Assembly: GCA_958431155.1 (NCBI GenBank) | Contig: OY288106.1 | Span: forward strand, 443,937-507,936 | Direction: 5' to 3' | DNA length: 64,000 nucleotides | Source of the DNA: an uncultured candidatus Porisulfidus sp. | GTDB taxonomy: Bacteria; Pseudomonadota; Gammaproteobacteria; Poriferisulfidales; Poriferisulfidaceae | Shown here: positions 1-7,473 of the stretch, piece by piece | Position numbering within the stretch: the stretch's first letter is position 1 | Layout: each line of letters begins with the position of its first letter | Notes under the pieces: model-generated | What the model was told of the DNA's origin: nothing | Database searches by the model: none | The model's input: only the letters and a program-made list of their open reading frames with translations | Program-made: the position numbers and the translations under genes

Positions 1-1653
1 GAAGTTTTCGACTTGCCCGTTTGCCGCCATTGCCTCGTATTGGACATAGCGGGCCTCGAATTCTTCGCCGACCAGGTCGTGCAGGTCGGCCGTGTCGCTC
101 GGGCTGAACAGGGTCCAGTCGCCGTCGTCAGCGACGCGCTTCATGAACAGGTCCGGAACCCAGTTGGCGGTGTTCATGTCATGCGTGCGTCGCCGGTCGT
201 CGCCGGTGTTCTTGCGCAACTCCAGGAATTCCTCAATGTCCAGATGCCAGGTTTCGAGATAGGCGCACATGGCGCCCTTGCGCTTGCCGCCCTGATTGAC
301 CGCGACGGCCGTGTCGTTGGCCACCTTGAGGAACGGCACCACGCCTTGGGAGCGTCCGTTGGTGCCCTTGATGTGCGAGCCCATGGCGCGGATCCGGGTC
401 CAGTCGTTGCCGAGCCCGCCGGCGAACTTCGATAGCATGGCGTCATCCTTGATGGAACTGAAGATGCCGTCCAGGTCGTCTGGCACGGTGGTCAGGTAGC
501 AGGAGGACAACTGCGGGCGCAGGGTGCCTGAGTTGAACAGGGTGGGGGTTGAGCTCATGAAGTCGAAAGTCGACAGCAGGTTGTAGAACTCGATGGTCCG
601 GGCTTCCCGGTCCACTTCGGGTCCGGCCAAGCCCATGGCCACGCGCATAAAAAAGGCCTGAGGCATTTCGAAACGGGTGCTGTTCGAGTGTATGAAGTAG
701 CGGTCATACAACGTCTGCAGGCCAAGATAGGTGAATTGCATGTCCCGCTCCGGCACGATGGCGGCGGCCAATTTTTCCAGGTCGTATTCCTGGGCCAGAT
801 GCGGGCTGAGCAGTTCGAGTGCGGTGCCGCGGCGGATGTAGTGAGGGAAGTAGTCGGCGTAGTCGACGGTCATCTCTACGGTCTGTGTCTGCACGGGCGC
901 GTCGTAGACGAATCCCATCGCCTCCCGGCGCAGGCTGTGCAGCAGCAGCCGTGCCGCGACGAACGTATAGTTGGGATCTTTCTCGATCAGGCTACGGGTA
1001 CTGATCGTCAGCTGGCGGTCGACCTCCGCCTCGGGGACGCCGTCGTACAGGTTGCGACAGGTTTCCTCCACGACGGGGTCGGGTGCGACGTCGTCAATGC
1101 CCCGGCAGGCCTCATCGGCGAGTTTGCGTAGGCGCTCCGTGTCCAGCGGGCACAGGGAGCCGTCGGCCGCCTTGACCTGGATGGGAGCGGCAGCCCGCTC
1201 TTCGGGGCTTTGCTCTTCCGCGTCGCGCTCGGCACGTTCGCGGGCGCGCTCCTCCCGGTATAGCACGTACTTCCGGGCCACCTTGTGATGGCCGCCGCGC
1301 ATCAGGGCCAGTTCTACATGGTCCTGGATGTCCTCAATGTGGAACGTGCCGTTTTCCGGATGGCTGCGGGTCAGCGCATGGACAGTCTGCCGGGTGAGGT
1401 CGTCGACCACATCATGGATGCGGCTGGATGCGGCGGCGGTGCCGCCTTCGACGGCGAGGAATGCCTTGGTGATGGCGACCCGGATCTTGGATTCGTCGAA
1501 CGGTGTCAGTTGCCGGTTGCGGCGGATGACCCGGTATTTCCCGGGAGCGGTGGCTTGCAGGCTGGCTTCGGTGAGTGCGCTCGGCCGCGCCGCGCCGGTG
1601 GCGATGCTCGGCTTGCCGGCGGAAGGTTGTTCGGAGATGGTTTCGGTGGTCAT
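1..1653 (-). CDS. nrdA: Ribonucleoside-diphosphate reductase alpha subunit, class I (3' end outside window)
   Basis: This is the large catalytic subunit of aerobic class I ribonucleotide reductase, which makes dNDPs from NDPs with an NrdB partner. The frame is open from an ATG at 1653 down to the window edge, giving the first 551 residues. Residues about 40-130 (YRVIRRNRQLTPFDESKI...) form an ATP-cone, and a second cone-like block (IQVKAADGSLCPLDTERL) follows at about 155-245, so two cones are likely. The barrel begins with a typical FNSGTLRPQLSSCYLTTV segment that carries the first active-site cysteine. The C-terminal part, with the radical and redox cysteines, lies outside the window. The start is chosen because it gives a continuous frame and lies about 115 bp below a good promoter carrying NrdR-type sites. 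Confidence 0.95.
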   Translation of the reverse strand, partial: MTTETISEQPSAGKPSIATGAARPSALTEASLQATAPGKYRVIRRNRQLTPFDESKIRVAITKAFLAVEGGTAAASSRIHDVVDDLTRQTVHALTRSHPENGTFHIEDIQDHVELALMRGGHHKVARKYVLYREERARERAERDAEEQSPEERAAAPIQVKAADGSLCPLDTERLRKLADEACRGIDDVAPDPVVEETCRNLYDGVPEAEVDRQLTISTRSLIEKDPNYTFVAARLLLHSLRREAMGFVYDAPVQTQTVEMTVDYADYFPHYIRRGTALELLSPHLAQEYDLEKLAAAIVPERDMQFTYLGLQTLYDRYFIHSNSTRFEMPQAFFMRVAMGLAGPEVDREARTIEFYNLLSTFDFMSSTPTLFNSGTLRPQLSSCYLTTVPDDLDGIFSSIKDDAMLSKFAGGLGNDWTRIRAMGSHIKGTNGRSQGVVPFLKVANDTAVAVNQGGKRKGAMCAYLETWHLDIEEFLELRKNTGDDRRRTHDMNTANWVPDLFMKRVADDGDWTLFSPSDTADLHDLVGEEFEARYVQYEAMAANGQVENF

Positions 1654-1743
1654 CTTTTTAGTTATCCCTCCATTTATGGATTCGGACCCCATCCGGAGGC
1701 TGCTCGACTCCGGATGCATCCCGCTTGCTTACAGGCAAAAGGA

Positions 1744-1762
1744 ATATCCCACAATGGGATAT
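1744..1762. repeat. 8-bp perfect inverted repeat in the nrdA leader
   Basis: ATATCCCA and TGGGATAT are separated by CAA directly next to NrdR box 1, at the predicted start of the nrdA transcript. It could be an operator half-site pair or a short 5' hairpin. No regulator is evident. Confidence 0.5.
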
Positions 1763-1808
1763 CCACAATATATAGAGTTAATTCTCCATGTCAACCACCA
1801 TAGAGTGT
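1763..1808. promoter_or_regulatory. Pair of NrdR-box-like sites over the nrdA promoter
   Basis: Box 1 (1763-1778, CCACAATATATAGAGT) agrees at about 14 of 16 positions with the known NrdR consensus (acaCwAtATaTwGtgt). Box 2 (1793-1808) is weaker, about 11 of 16, with its right half TAGAGTGT well kept. The two are 30 bp apart, about three helical turns, as is usual for NrdR pairs. They flank and overlap the -10 and -35 of nrdA. The nrdR gene itself is not in the window. Confidence 0.65.
1767..1794 (-). promoter_or_regulatory. nrdA promoter (-35 TTGACA, -10 TATATT)
   Basis: On the minus strand a perfect -35 TTGACA (1789-1794) is followed by a 16-bp spacer and -10 TATATT (1767-1772). Transcription would start near 1760, giving nrdA a leader of about 107 nt. 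The -10 lies inside the NrdR-type box at 1763-1778, so binding there should block RNA polymerase. Confidence 0.75.
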
Positions 1809-1815
1809 AGAGGAA

Positions 1816-1866
1816 TGTGGAGCACTCAGCTAAATTATGTGGAGAACCCTTCGATTCTGTGGAAAA
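1816..1866. promoter_or_regulatory. Three phased DnaA-box-like elements upstream of nrdA
   Basis: TGTGGAGCA (1816-1824), TGTGGAGAA (1838-1846) and TGTGGAAAA (1858-1866) resemble the reverse DnaA box TGTGGATAA with one or two mismatches. All have the same orientation and their starts are 22 and 20 bp apart, about two helical turns. A weaker fourth element, TGTGAAAAA, is at 1932-1940. DnaA controls nrdAB in E. coli, which makes this reading plausible, but none of the elements is a perfect box. The rest of the 1654-2055 gap is AT-rich with no gene. Confidence 0.45.
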
Positions 1867-2055
1867 GCGCTGAAATGACTGGGGAAATGTTCCTGTTCAA
1901 CCAGTTTTTGAGGGGAATTCGGCAGGGGAGATGTGAAAAACTTATGACTATTCTGATTTTGTATGGAAATCCTGCTGCTGATAATTTATTTTTATGGGAA
2001 TAGGGCCCAAGGCATTCAGAAAGGGAAAATCCCGTGATTCTGGTATGGTTTGCCC

Positions 2056-3243
2056 ATGAATGCGGCTTCTCCTGAATCCGGAATCCAGGCCGAGGCGGAC
2101 CGTTGCGTGAAGTGCGGCCTCTGCCTTCCACACTGTCCCACCTGGCAGGTTCACCACCGCGAAGGGGACTCCCCGCGCGGACGCATCGAGTTGATTGCAG
2201 CATTGGCGGGTGGGCAGATGGAGCCTAGCCCGGGACTCCGGGCGCGCCTGGACGGCTGCTTGCTGTGCCGGGCCTGCGAAAGCGTTTGTCCTGCCCGGGT
2301 TCCGTTCGGCCACCTGATGGATCAGGCCCGTGAGCGCTGGCCGGTACAGGGGATCTGGTGGAGCCGCCTGTTCTGTTCTGGAATCGGCCGCATCCTGCTG
2401 CGCTTCGGGTTCTGGCTGACGACGGTCAGCGGTCTCGCTCGCGTCAGCGGGCCATTGCTCGGCTTGCTGCCGGATTCCATCATGCTGCAGCGCAAGCGCA
2501 TGCTCGACGCCAAGGGGCCTCTGGTCGGCCTGTTCACGGGATGCGTGTCGGACGTTGTGGACCGGGTCACGCTCAACGATGCGGCGAGCCTCTTGGAGCA
2601 TTGCGGCGCCCGGGTTGCGTGGGTGGAGGGGTCGGGTTGCTGCGGCGCGCTGGATCGGCATCAGGGGAGAGCCGCGAACGCCGATGCACATGTGCGAGGC
2701 AATGCCGAGCGTATTAATCTGCGTGCATTCGACCGTCTGGTCTCGATCGCCACCGGATGCTCGGCGGAGTTGATGGACTACCCGCACCTGCTAGACAGTG
2801 CCGAGGCGATGGAATGGGAGGGCAAGCCCTGCGAAGTGATGGCATACCTGGCTTCGCAACAGGAGAAGCTTTCGTTCCGGCCGCTGCAAAAGACGGTCCT
2901 GTTGCACCATCCGTGCAGTGCCCGCAACGTCCTGCGGGATACCGGCTCAGCGGTCCGCTTGCTGCAAAAGATTCCACAGTTGAACGTGATTGAATCCCGT
3001 CACTCTCAGTGCTGCGGAGCGGCGGGCGTGGCCATGTTCCGCACGCCGCAGACGGCCCGGGCCTTGGCGGGGGACATTGTCGAGGAGGTTTCGCGCAGAG
3101 AGGCGGAGATCTTGGTGACGGCCAATATCGGTTGCGCGTTGCACTTGCGCGGGGCATTTCGCGCGGCCGGGCTGGACGTTGCCATCAAACATCCCGTAAA
3201 CTTGCTGCGTGAGCAACTGCAGGATCGAACATGCGTCGAATAA
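2056..3243 (+). CDS. glcF: Glycolate oxidase iron-sulfur subunit-like protein (GlcF family)
   Basis: This 395-residue protein has two N-terminal ferredoxin-type [4Fe-4S] motifs, CVKCGLCLPHCP and CLLCRACESVCP. Two CCG domains follow, visible as GSGCCGALD and HSQCCGAAG. This is the layout of GlcF, which passes electrons from the flavin subunits GlcD/GlcE to the quinone pool. LutA/GlpC-type proteins share parts of it, but the order here fits GlcF best. No glcD or glcE is in the window, so its partner must be elsewhere or different. I chose the ATG at 2056 over a TTG two codons upstream. No clear Shine-Dalgarno sequence is visible. The 3' end overlaps coq7 by 13 bp, suggesting co-transcription and translational coupling. 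Confidence 0.85.
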   Translation: MNAASPESGIQAEADRCVKCGLCLPHCPTWQVHHREGDSPRGRIELIAALAGGQMEPSPGLRARLDGCLLCRACESVCPARVPFGHLMDQARERWPVQGIWWSRLFCSGIGRILLRFGFWLTTVSGLARVSGPLLGLLPDSIMLQRKRMLDAKGPLVGLFTGCVSDVVDRVTLNDAASLLEHCGARVAWVEGSGCCGALDRHQGRAANADAHVRGNAERINLRAFDRLVSIATGCSAELMDYPHLLDSAEAMEWEGKPCEVMAYLASQQEKLSFRPLQKTVLLHHPCSARNVLRDTGSAVRLLQKIPQLNVIESRHSQCCGAAGVAMFRTPQTARALAGDIVEEVSRREAEILVTANIGCALHLRGAFRAAGLDVAIKHPVNLLREQLQDRTCVE

Positions 3244-3866
3244 GCCCGGTAGATCACCTGCTCAATGAAGCAGGCCGGTGGCTTTCCGACCTGCACCCTC
3301 CGTCCAGGGCGGCGCGGCCGTATCCGGCGCAACCGCTGCCCGATGACAGTCTGAACGAGTCGCAGAGACGGGAATCCGCCGCATTTATGCGGGTCAACCA
3401 CGCAGGGGAGATTGCGGCGCAAGGCCTATATCTGGGGCAGGCCCTGGTGGCACGCAGCGAAGCGATCCGCACGCACATGCGGATGGCGGCCCGGGAGGAG
3501 ACGGATCACCTGCGCTGGTGCGAGCGCCGGTTGAGCGAACTGGACTCGAGAGTCAGTTGGCTGACACCGTTTTGGGGTCTGGGCTCCCTGACCATCGGGC
3601 TGGCTGCCGGCCTGGCCGGGGATCGCCGGAGCCTGGGATTCGTGGAAGAGACGGAGCGACAGGTCGGTGCACATTTGGAGTCTCATCTGGCGCGCCTGCC
3701 GGAAGTGGATGCGCGCAGCCGCGCAATCGTCGGGCAGATGAGAGAAGATGAGGAACGCCATCGCCGGCAGGCGGCCGATGCCGGCGCCCAGAGCGTGTCG
3801 GCACCCATACGCTTTGGCATGGCGGCCGCGGCCCGGGTGATGACCCGAACGGCATATTGGTTGTAG
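3231..3866 (+). CDS. coq7: 3-demethoxyubiquinol 3-hydroxylase, Coq7 family
   Basis: This 211-residue protein is a di-iron monooxygenase of the last hydroxylation in ubiquinone synthesis (demethoxyubiquinol to demethylubiquinol). The ligand motifs are MRVNHAGEIAAQ and REETDHLRWC in the first half, and FVEETERQVGAHLESHL and REDEERHRRQA in the second. Together they give the duplicated ExxH pattern of the family. The hydrophobic stretch WGLGSLTIGLAAGLAGD fits the known membrane association. The start overlaps the end of glcF in another frame. Many gammaproteobacteria use UbiF for this step instead, so coq7 is a useful lineage marker. The neighbour glcF also feeds the quinone pool, which may explain the pairing. 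Confidence 0.93.
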   Translation: MRRISPVDHLLNEAGRWLSDLHPPSRAARPYPAQPLPDDSLNESQRRESAAFMRVNHAGEIAAQGLYLGQALVARSEAIRTHMRMAAREETDHLRWCERRLSELDSRVSWLTPFWGLGSLTIGLAAGLAGDRRSLGFVEETERQVGAHLESHLARLPEVDARSRAIVGQMREDEERHRRQAADAGAQSVSAPIRFGMAAAARVMTRTAYWL

Positions 3867-3932
3867 AGCGGGGGAGGAGGCCGTGTTGATGCAGCGCAGT
3901 TTCATAAAAAAATTCCTCATAAATCAATAACC

Positions 3933-3960
3933 TTGACAATTGCCCCCCATGGTGTATATT
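3933..3960 (+). promoter_or_regulatory. Strong sigma-70-type promoter with a long leader
   Basis: A perfect TTGACA (3933-3938), 16-bp spacer and TATATT (3955-3960) face the unknown gene at 4237. Transcription would start near 3967, leaving about 270 nt of leader. The leader holds an ATG-started frame from 4003 whose product I do not recognise, and no obvious terminator. The rest of the 3867-4236 gap shows nothing else. Confidence 0.7.
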
Positions 3961-4236
3961 TTTTCAGCGATGAGTCCAACTCGTCAATATGGGACAAGAC
4001 CATGCGTTCTCCTTCACATAAGGAAGTGTTTCGGCGGCTTGCGGTATTGGCCGGTGCGATAAGGCGAAATAGTAGCCGTGCCGGCCGGTCGGGCATGAGG
4101 GCAATCCCTTGTTTCCGACTGACCCTTTCCCGAATACTCCGGCACCCGCCGGTTCCCGACTTCGTCCGGTGGGAGTTTCCCGCTCATGCCAGGCGATGCG
4201 GAATGGCAGACGGGGCCAAGGAACGGAAACGCAATA

Positions 4237-5259
4237 ATGAAAACAAAAAACCTTTCAAGCTTTGCGCTTATCAGCTACATTTCGCGCTGCTACCACGACG
4301 GCGACTGGGCGGCCTTGGCTGCCCTGGACATTGACCGTAGCCAAGCGAACCGGATCAGCAAACTCTCTGCATTCGAAAGCAACACACTCAGCGGCGTCGC
4401 CGGACGCTTCGCCATTTTCAGCCTGCAGTTCGAAGTCCTGAAGCAGTGCTACCGCCTGGTTCTCGAGGATCCTGTCGCACTGAGCGGCTCGCAGTCCAAG
4501 ACCAAGGAGGTCGACTTGTGCCTGAACCTGTTCAATCACGTCATTACCCTGTACCGCCGAAACCAGCAGCGGGCGCTGAGCGAGATTGGCCTTGAGCCGG
4601 AGCAGGCGGAGTTCATCAGTTTGCGCCCCTGGGTGGAACTCCAGAAGCTGGCCCGGTACCTCTGGTTTTTCACCACCGTGAAGATCGACGGTCGTCTTCT
4701 GGATCAGTCGATCGACACGGCCATCGCCTCGGCGCGCTGGATCAGCCAGTGCGTGGAGCTGATCCGTGCGGGCGCGCCGCGGGATCTGATGATGCGCTAC
4801 TACGGCATGAACTGCCAGTTGTACGCGGCGGCACGCGAGATGCACGGCCGGCAGTGCCGCGGACGTCCCCGGGTTCTTTCGGACGATCTGCAGTATCTCC
4901 TTTACGATGAATTCGTGCGCCGGTATCGGAGTTACGACGAGGGCGTCGACCCGTTGTGCCAGCCGGGCTTCTTCCTGGCGATCTACGAAAGTCTCGAGCG
5001 GAAGGTCTCGCTGCGGGAGATCTGGATCCTGATACAGGAATGGCTCGACGGAAAACTGATGCTTCGGCGGTCGGGGGACGCTTCCGGGGAGAGCCCGGCG
5101 TCGATTCAGGCCGGGGAGCTGAGCACGCCGAGGATGGCACCGCGTTCGCGCAGCCGCTCCAGGACCTGCCGGCCACCGTCGACCACGGCCTCGGGGCTAT
5201 CCCGTCCGAGTTCCGCGGCGATCCTGACGAGTTGCGACCGGGCTGGGATATCGGGCTGA
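4237..5259 (+). CDS. Unknown helical protein, possibly a DUF2857/FlhDC-like regulator
   Basis: I do not recognise this 340-residue protein with certainty. It is mostly helical. The N-terminal part (FALISYISRCYHDGDWAALA, then a segment on recognising LSAFESNTLSGVAGRF) looks like a small helical bundle. A second block (CVELIRAGAPRDLMMRYYGM followed by GRQCRGRPRVLS) resembles the region of island proteins with DUF2857 and, more loosely, FlhC, where an LG(A) helix is followed by a basic G-R-P turn. This is inference from pattern only. The last 50 residues or so, after about 5100, are rich in Ser/Arg/Pro and read antisense to hvfC, so the natural end may be earlier or a frameshift may be present. 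ATG 4237 is preferred over an upstream in-frame ATG at 4186 because the extra residues look non-coding. Confidence 0.55.
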   Translation: MKTKNLSSFALISYISRCYHDGDWAALAALDIDRSQANRISKLSAFESNTLSGVAGRFAIFSLQFEVLKQCYRLVLEDPVALSGSQSKTKEVDLCLNLFNHVITLYRRNQQRALSEIGLEPEQAEFISLRPWVELQKLARYLWFFTTVKIDGRLLDQSIDTAIASARWISQCVELIRAGAPRDLMMRYYGMNCQLYAAAREMHGRQCRGRPRVLSDDLQYLLYDEFVRRYRSYDEGVDPLCQPGFFLAIYESLERKVSLREIWILIQEWLDGKLMLRRSGDASGESPASIQAGELSTPRMAPRSRSRSRTCRPPSTTASGLSRPSSAAILTSCDRAGISG

Positions 5260-5885
5260 TCCTTCAGCAGGGCGATCAGCCGGGCGGTGACCGGGTTGAG
5301 CTCCATGAACCGGACTTTTCCGGCAGAATTGCGGAATGCGAACAGAAAGGTTGGGTTCTCGGGCTTCTGCTGCGGCTGGTGGCTCTGGCTGATGCGATGC
5401 ACCGGGTAGGCATAAACGCAAAGTTCCGACGCCGGAGACAGGACCACGGGGTGTTCCAGGGGGTCGCCGTCGGGGTCGATCCGGTTCGGATCGTGCGGAA
5501 CGGCTTCGGTGCTTAGCCGGACCCTGACGTCGGTCCACTCGTAGTGGGCGAGTTCCGCCAGGAAGGGGGGCACGTCGGGTTCGCCGACGTGCCCCCGCGA
5601 GAGGTAATCGACGAATTCCTGTCCGATCTTGTGGAAGTACGGGGTGTGGCAACCGTGCTGCGAGAAGAAGGCATAGGACAGTTCGCGCAGCGTGTCCGGC
5701 CCGAGCAGCCGGGCGGTCACAGGGAACGAACGCTCGACGAATCCTTGGATGTTCTTGAAGAAAAGGTCGCGGTAGACGGCCATGCGCCGCTCCTCGACGT
5801 CTTCCGGGCGGGGGTTGCGGCGGGGGTCGCGCAGGTGCGCACAGAATTCTTCCTGAACGCGCTGGAAGTCGGGTCGCGCGGCCAT
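5106..5885 (-). CDS. hvfC: HvfC/BufC-type partner protein (DUF2063)
   Basis: This 259-residue protein carries the N-terminal DUF2063 domain (FQRVQEEFCAHLRDP, RRMAVYRDLFFKNIQGFVE, FPVTARLLG), followed by a C-terminal beta-rich half. In known hvf/buf operons this protein binds the DUF692 oxygenase and the leader of the precursor peptide, presenting it for modification. Here it is the last gene of hvfA-hvfD-hvfB-hvfC, 4 bp after hvfB. Its 3' end overlaps the convergent unknown gene by about 154 bp. The old annotation of DUF2063 as a putative DNA-binding domain does not fit this context. Confidence 0.88.
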   Translation of the reverse strand: MAARPDFQRVQEEFCAHLRDPRRNPRPEDVEERRMAVYRDLFFKNIQGFVERSFPVTARLLGPDTLRELSYAFFSQHGCHTPYFHKIGQEFVDYLSRGHVGEPDVPPFLAELAHYEWTDVRVRLSTEAVPHDPNRIDPDGDPLEHPVVLSPASELCVYAYPVHRISQSHQPQQKPENPTFLFAFRNSAGKVRFMELNPVTARLIALLKDQPDIPARSQLVRIAAELGRDSPEAVVDGGRQVLERLRERGAILGVLSSPA

Positions 5886-5889
5886 CGCG

Positions 5890-6714
5890 TCAGGCGGGGT
5901 CGGACGCCTGCGCCTGGTGGTGGCGGATACGCTGGACTTCCCCGAGCAGTTGCTCGATCGGCGGGAAATTGAAATCGCGCTCCAGCAGGGTCGGCAACGG
6001 GCCGAAGCGTCCGTATGCGTAATCCAGGAGGTCCCAGACCGGTTCGATCACGTCGGCGCCGTGTGTGTCGATGATCAGGTCTTCGGCCTCGTTGTAGTGG
6101 CCGGCGATGTGGAAGTACGCCACCTGTTCGGCGGGCAGCGCGTCCAGGTAGGCGTGCGGGGAATAGCCGTGGTTCACCGAGTTGACGTAGACGTTGTTGA
6201 CGTCCAGCAGCATCAGGCAGTCAGCCTCTTCGAGCACGTCCCGGACGAAGTCGATTTCCTCCATCTGCTTGCCTGGAGCGGCATAGTAGGAGACGTTCTC
6301 GATCAGGATCTGGCGGTCCAGCGTCTGCTGCACATCGCGGATCCGATCGGCGACATAATGCACGGCCTCGTCCGTGAACGGGATCGGTGCGAGATCGTAG
6401 AGCTGCGCGTGGTCCGAGCAGTAGCTGAGGTGTTCGCTGTACAGGCCGATGCCGTAGTCGTCCAGGAAGCCGCGGATGCCCTCGAGTAGTTCGCGGTCCA
6501 GCGGGGCCGGGCCGCCGAGCGACAGCGACAGGCCGTGCGTAGTGATGGGATAGCGCTCGGCGAGTTCGTCGAAGCGGGACTTCAGCGGACCGCCGAGGCC
6601 GATCCAGTTCTCGGGGGCGACCTCGAAGAAGTCGATTGCGCCGTCCTCGAACCGGGAGAACTCGTCGAGGATGTCGCGGCGCAGGCCCAGGCCCGAGCTG
6701 CGCGGGCGCGGCAT
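5890..6714 (-). CDS. hvfB: Multinuclear non-haem iron oxygenase, DUF692/MNIO family (HvfB)
   Basis: This 274-residue TIM-barrel enzyme belongs to the DUF692 (MNIO) family. Visible signatures are GLGLRRDILDEF at the start, FFEVAPENWIGLGG, THGLSLSLGG, LYSEHLSYCSD, LIENVSYYA, CLMLLDVNNVYVNSVNHG, FHIAGHYN and DTHGADV, which supply the His/Asp/Asn/Glu metal ligands. Family members with HvfC oxidise cysteines in a precursor peptide to copper-binding heterocycles. The ATG at 6714 follows the hvfD stop by 1 bp. An upstream in-frame ATG at 6735 would overlap hvfD. The likely substrate is the HvfA peptide two genes upstream. Confidence 0.92.
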   Translation of the reverse strand: MPRPRSSGLGLRRDILDEFSRFEDGAIDFFEVAPENWIGLGGPLKSRFDELAERYPITTHGLSLSLGGPAPLDRELLEGIRGFLDDYGIGLYSEHLSYCSDHAQLYDLAPIPFTDEAVHYVADRIRDVQQTLDRQILIENVSYYAAPGKQMEEIDFVRDVLEEADCLMLLDVNNVYVNSVNHGYSPHAYLDALPAEQVAYFHIAGHYNEAEDLIIDTHGADVIEPVWDLLDYAYGRFGPLPTLLERDFNFPPIEQLLGEVQRIRHHQAQASDPA

Positions 6715-6715
6715 T

Positions 6716-7336
6716 TCACTCGTTCGGGCAGGCATTCCGGCAGGATCTCGAGATCCAGTAGTCCAGGCTGACGTAGCGTCCCGCGCCGATGAAGAACAGG
6801 GTCAGCAGCATGATGAAGTAGGTGGCCGCGAACTCGATGCCGTTGTTCAGCATGACGAGGCTGCCATGTTCGGTCAGCCAGGCGTAGTCGCCGTCCTCGC
6901 GCAGGATGGACTTGGCGACCTGCAGCCGCTCGACGGCCTCGGCGGTGCGTTCGGTGGCGAAGAAGCCGCCGCCGGTGGCGATCGCGAGCCAGCCGTTCTT
7001 CCAGTGCACGGCGAAGGTGGCGACCAGCATGGTGGCCATCAGGGGAAAGCTCATCCAGCGCGTGGCGAGGCCGACCAGCAGCAGGATGCCGCCGAACAGC
7101 TCGGCCCACCCGGCCAGGGCGGCCATCAGGGCCGGGAACGGCAGTTCCAGGCCGTATTCGAACCACTGCACGGTGCCGGCGTTCGGCAGCAGGCTCGGGA
7201 GATCCAGCTTGCGAGACCCCGCCTCGATGAAGATCGGGGCCAGGTACAGGCGCAGCAGCAGTGGCGGCAGGAAGTCAAGCGGCTGCAGCCGTTCGAGAGA
7301 GTGGTAGGCGCGGCAGGCGCAACGGATCAGGCTCAT
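6716..7336 (-). CDS. hvfD: DoxX-family membrane protein of the hvf operon
   Basis: This 206-residue protein has about four membrane helices. Recognisable stretches are LLLRLYLAPIFIEAG, ALAGWAELFGGILLLVG, FPLMATMLVATFAVH and FAATYFIMLLTLFFIGAG. It carries the DoxX pattern, including the K-L tract after helix 1 and the GxG in helix 2. DoxX proteins are regular members of hvf/buf operons (HvfD/BufD); their role is unproven, probably electron transfer or metal handling at the inner membrane. It lies 137 bp below hvfA, behind two hairpins, and 1 bp above hvfB. Confidence 0.85.
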   Translation of the reverse strand: MSLIRCACRAYHSLERLQPLDFLPPLLLRLYLAPIFIEAGSRKLDLPSLLPNAGTVQWFEYGLELPFPALMAALAGWAELFGGILLLVGLATRWMSFPLMATMLVATFAVHWKNGWLAIATGGGFFATERTAEAVERLQVAKSILREDGDYAWLTEHGSLVMLNNGIEFAATYFIMLLTLFFIGAGRYVSLDYWISRSCRNACPNE

Positions 7337-7396
7337 GATGCAGGTCCTCGTTAAAAGCAGGCAGCACCGGCTTTGAAGTCGTCCGGCGGGGGGAGT

Positions 7397-7461
7397 TCCC
7401 GAAGAGCGTGGACGAAGTCCGCGCCCTTCGGGAGTCCAGTTGCGGGCACTGTGCGTGCCCG
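7397..7461 (-). terminator. Two hairpins between hvfA and hvfD (likely attenuator or processing site)
   Basis: Read with the minus-strand transcript, CGGGCAC/GTGCCCG (7443-7461, 7-bp stem, 5-nt loop) comes first. TCCCGAAG/CTTCGGGA (7397-7433, 8-bp perfect outer stem with an inner GGAC/GTCC hairpin) comes second. Neither is followed by a clear U-run, so full termination is doubtful. Such structures often lower the downstream genes relative to the first, which would suit a peptide needed in excess over its enzymes. Confidence 0.6.
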
Positions 7462-7473
7462 ACGGTTATAGCT

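Noticed and set aside
4003..4334. Possible small gene in the leader of the unknown gene at 4237
   Set aside because: It has no Shine-Dalgarno, no known similarity and overlaps the better-supported frame; treated as leader.
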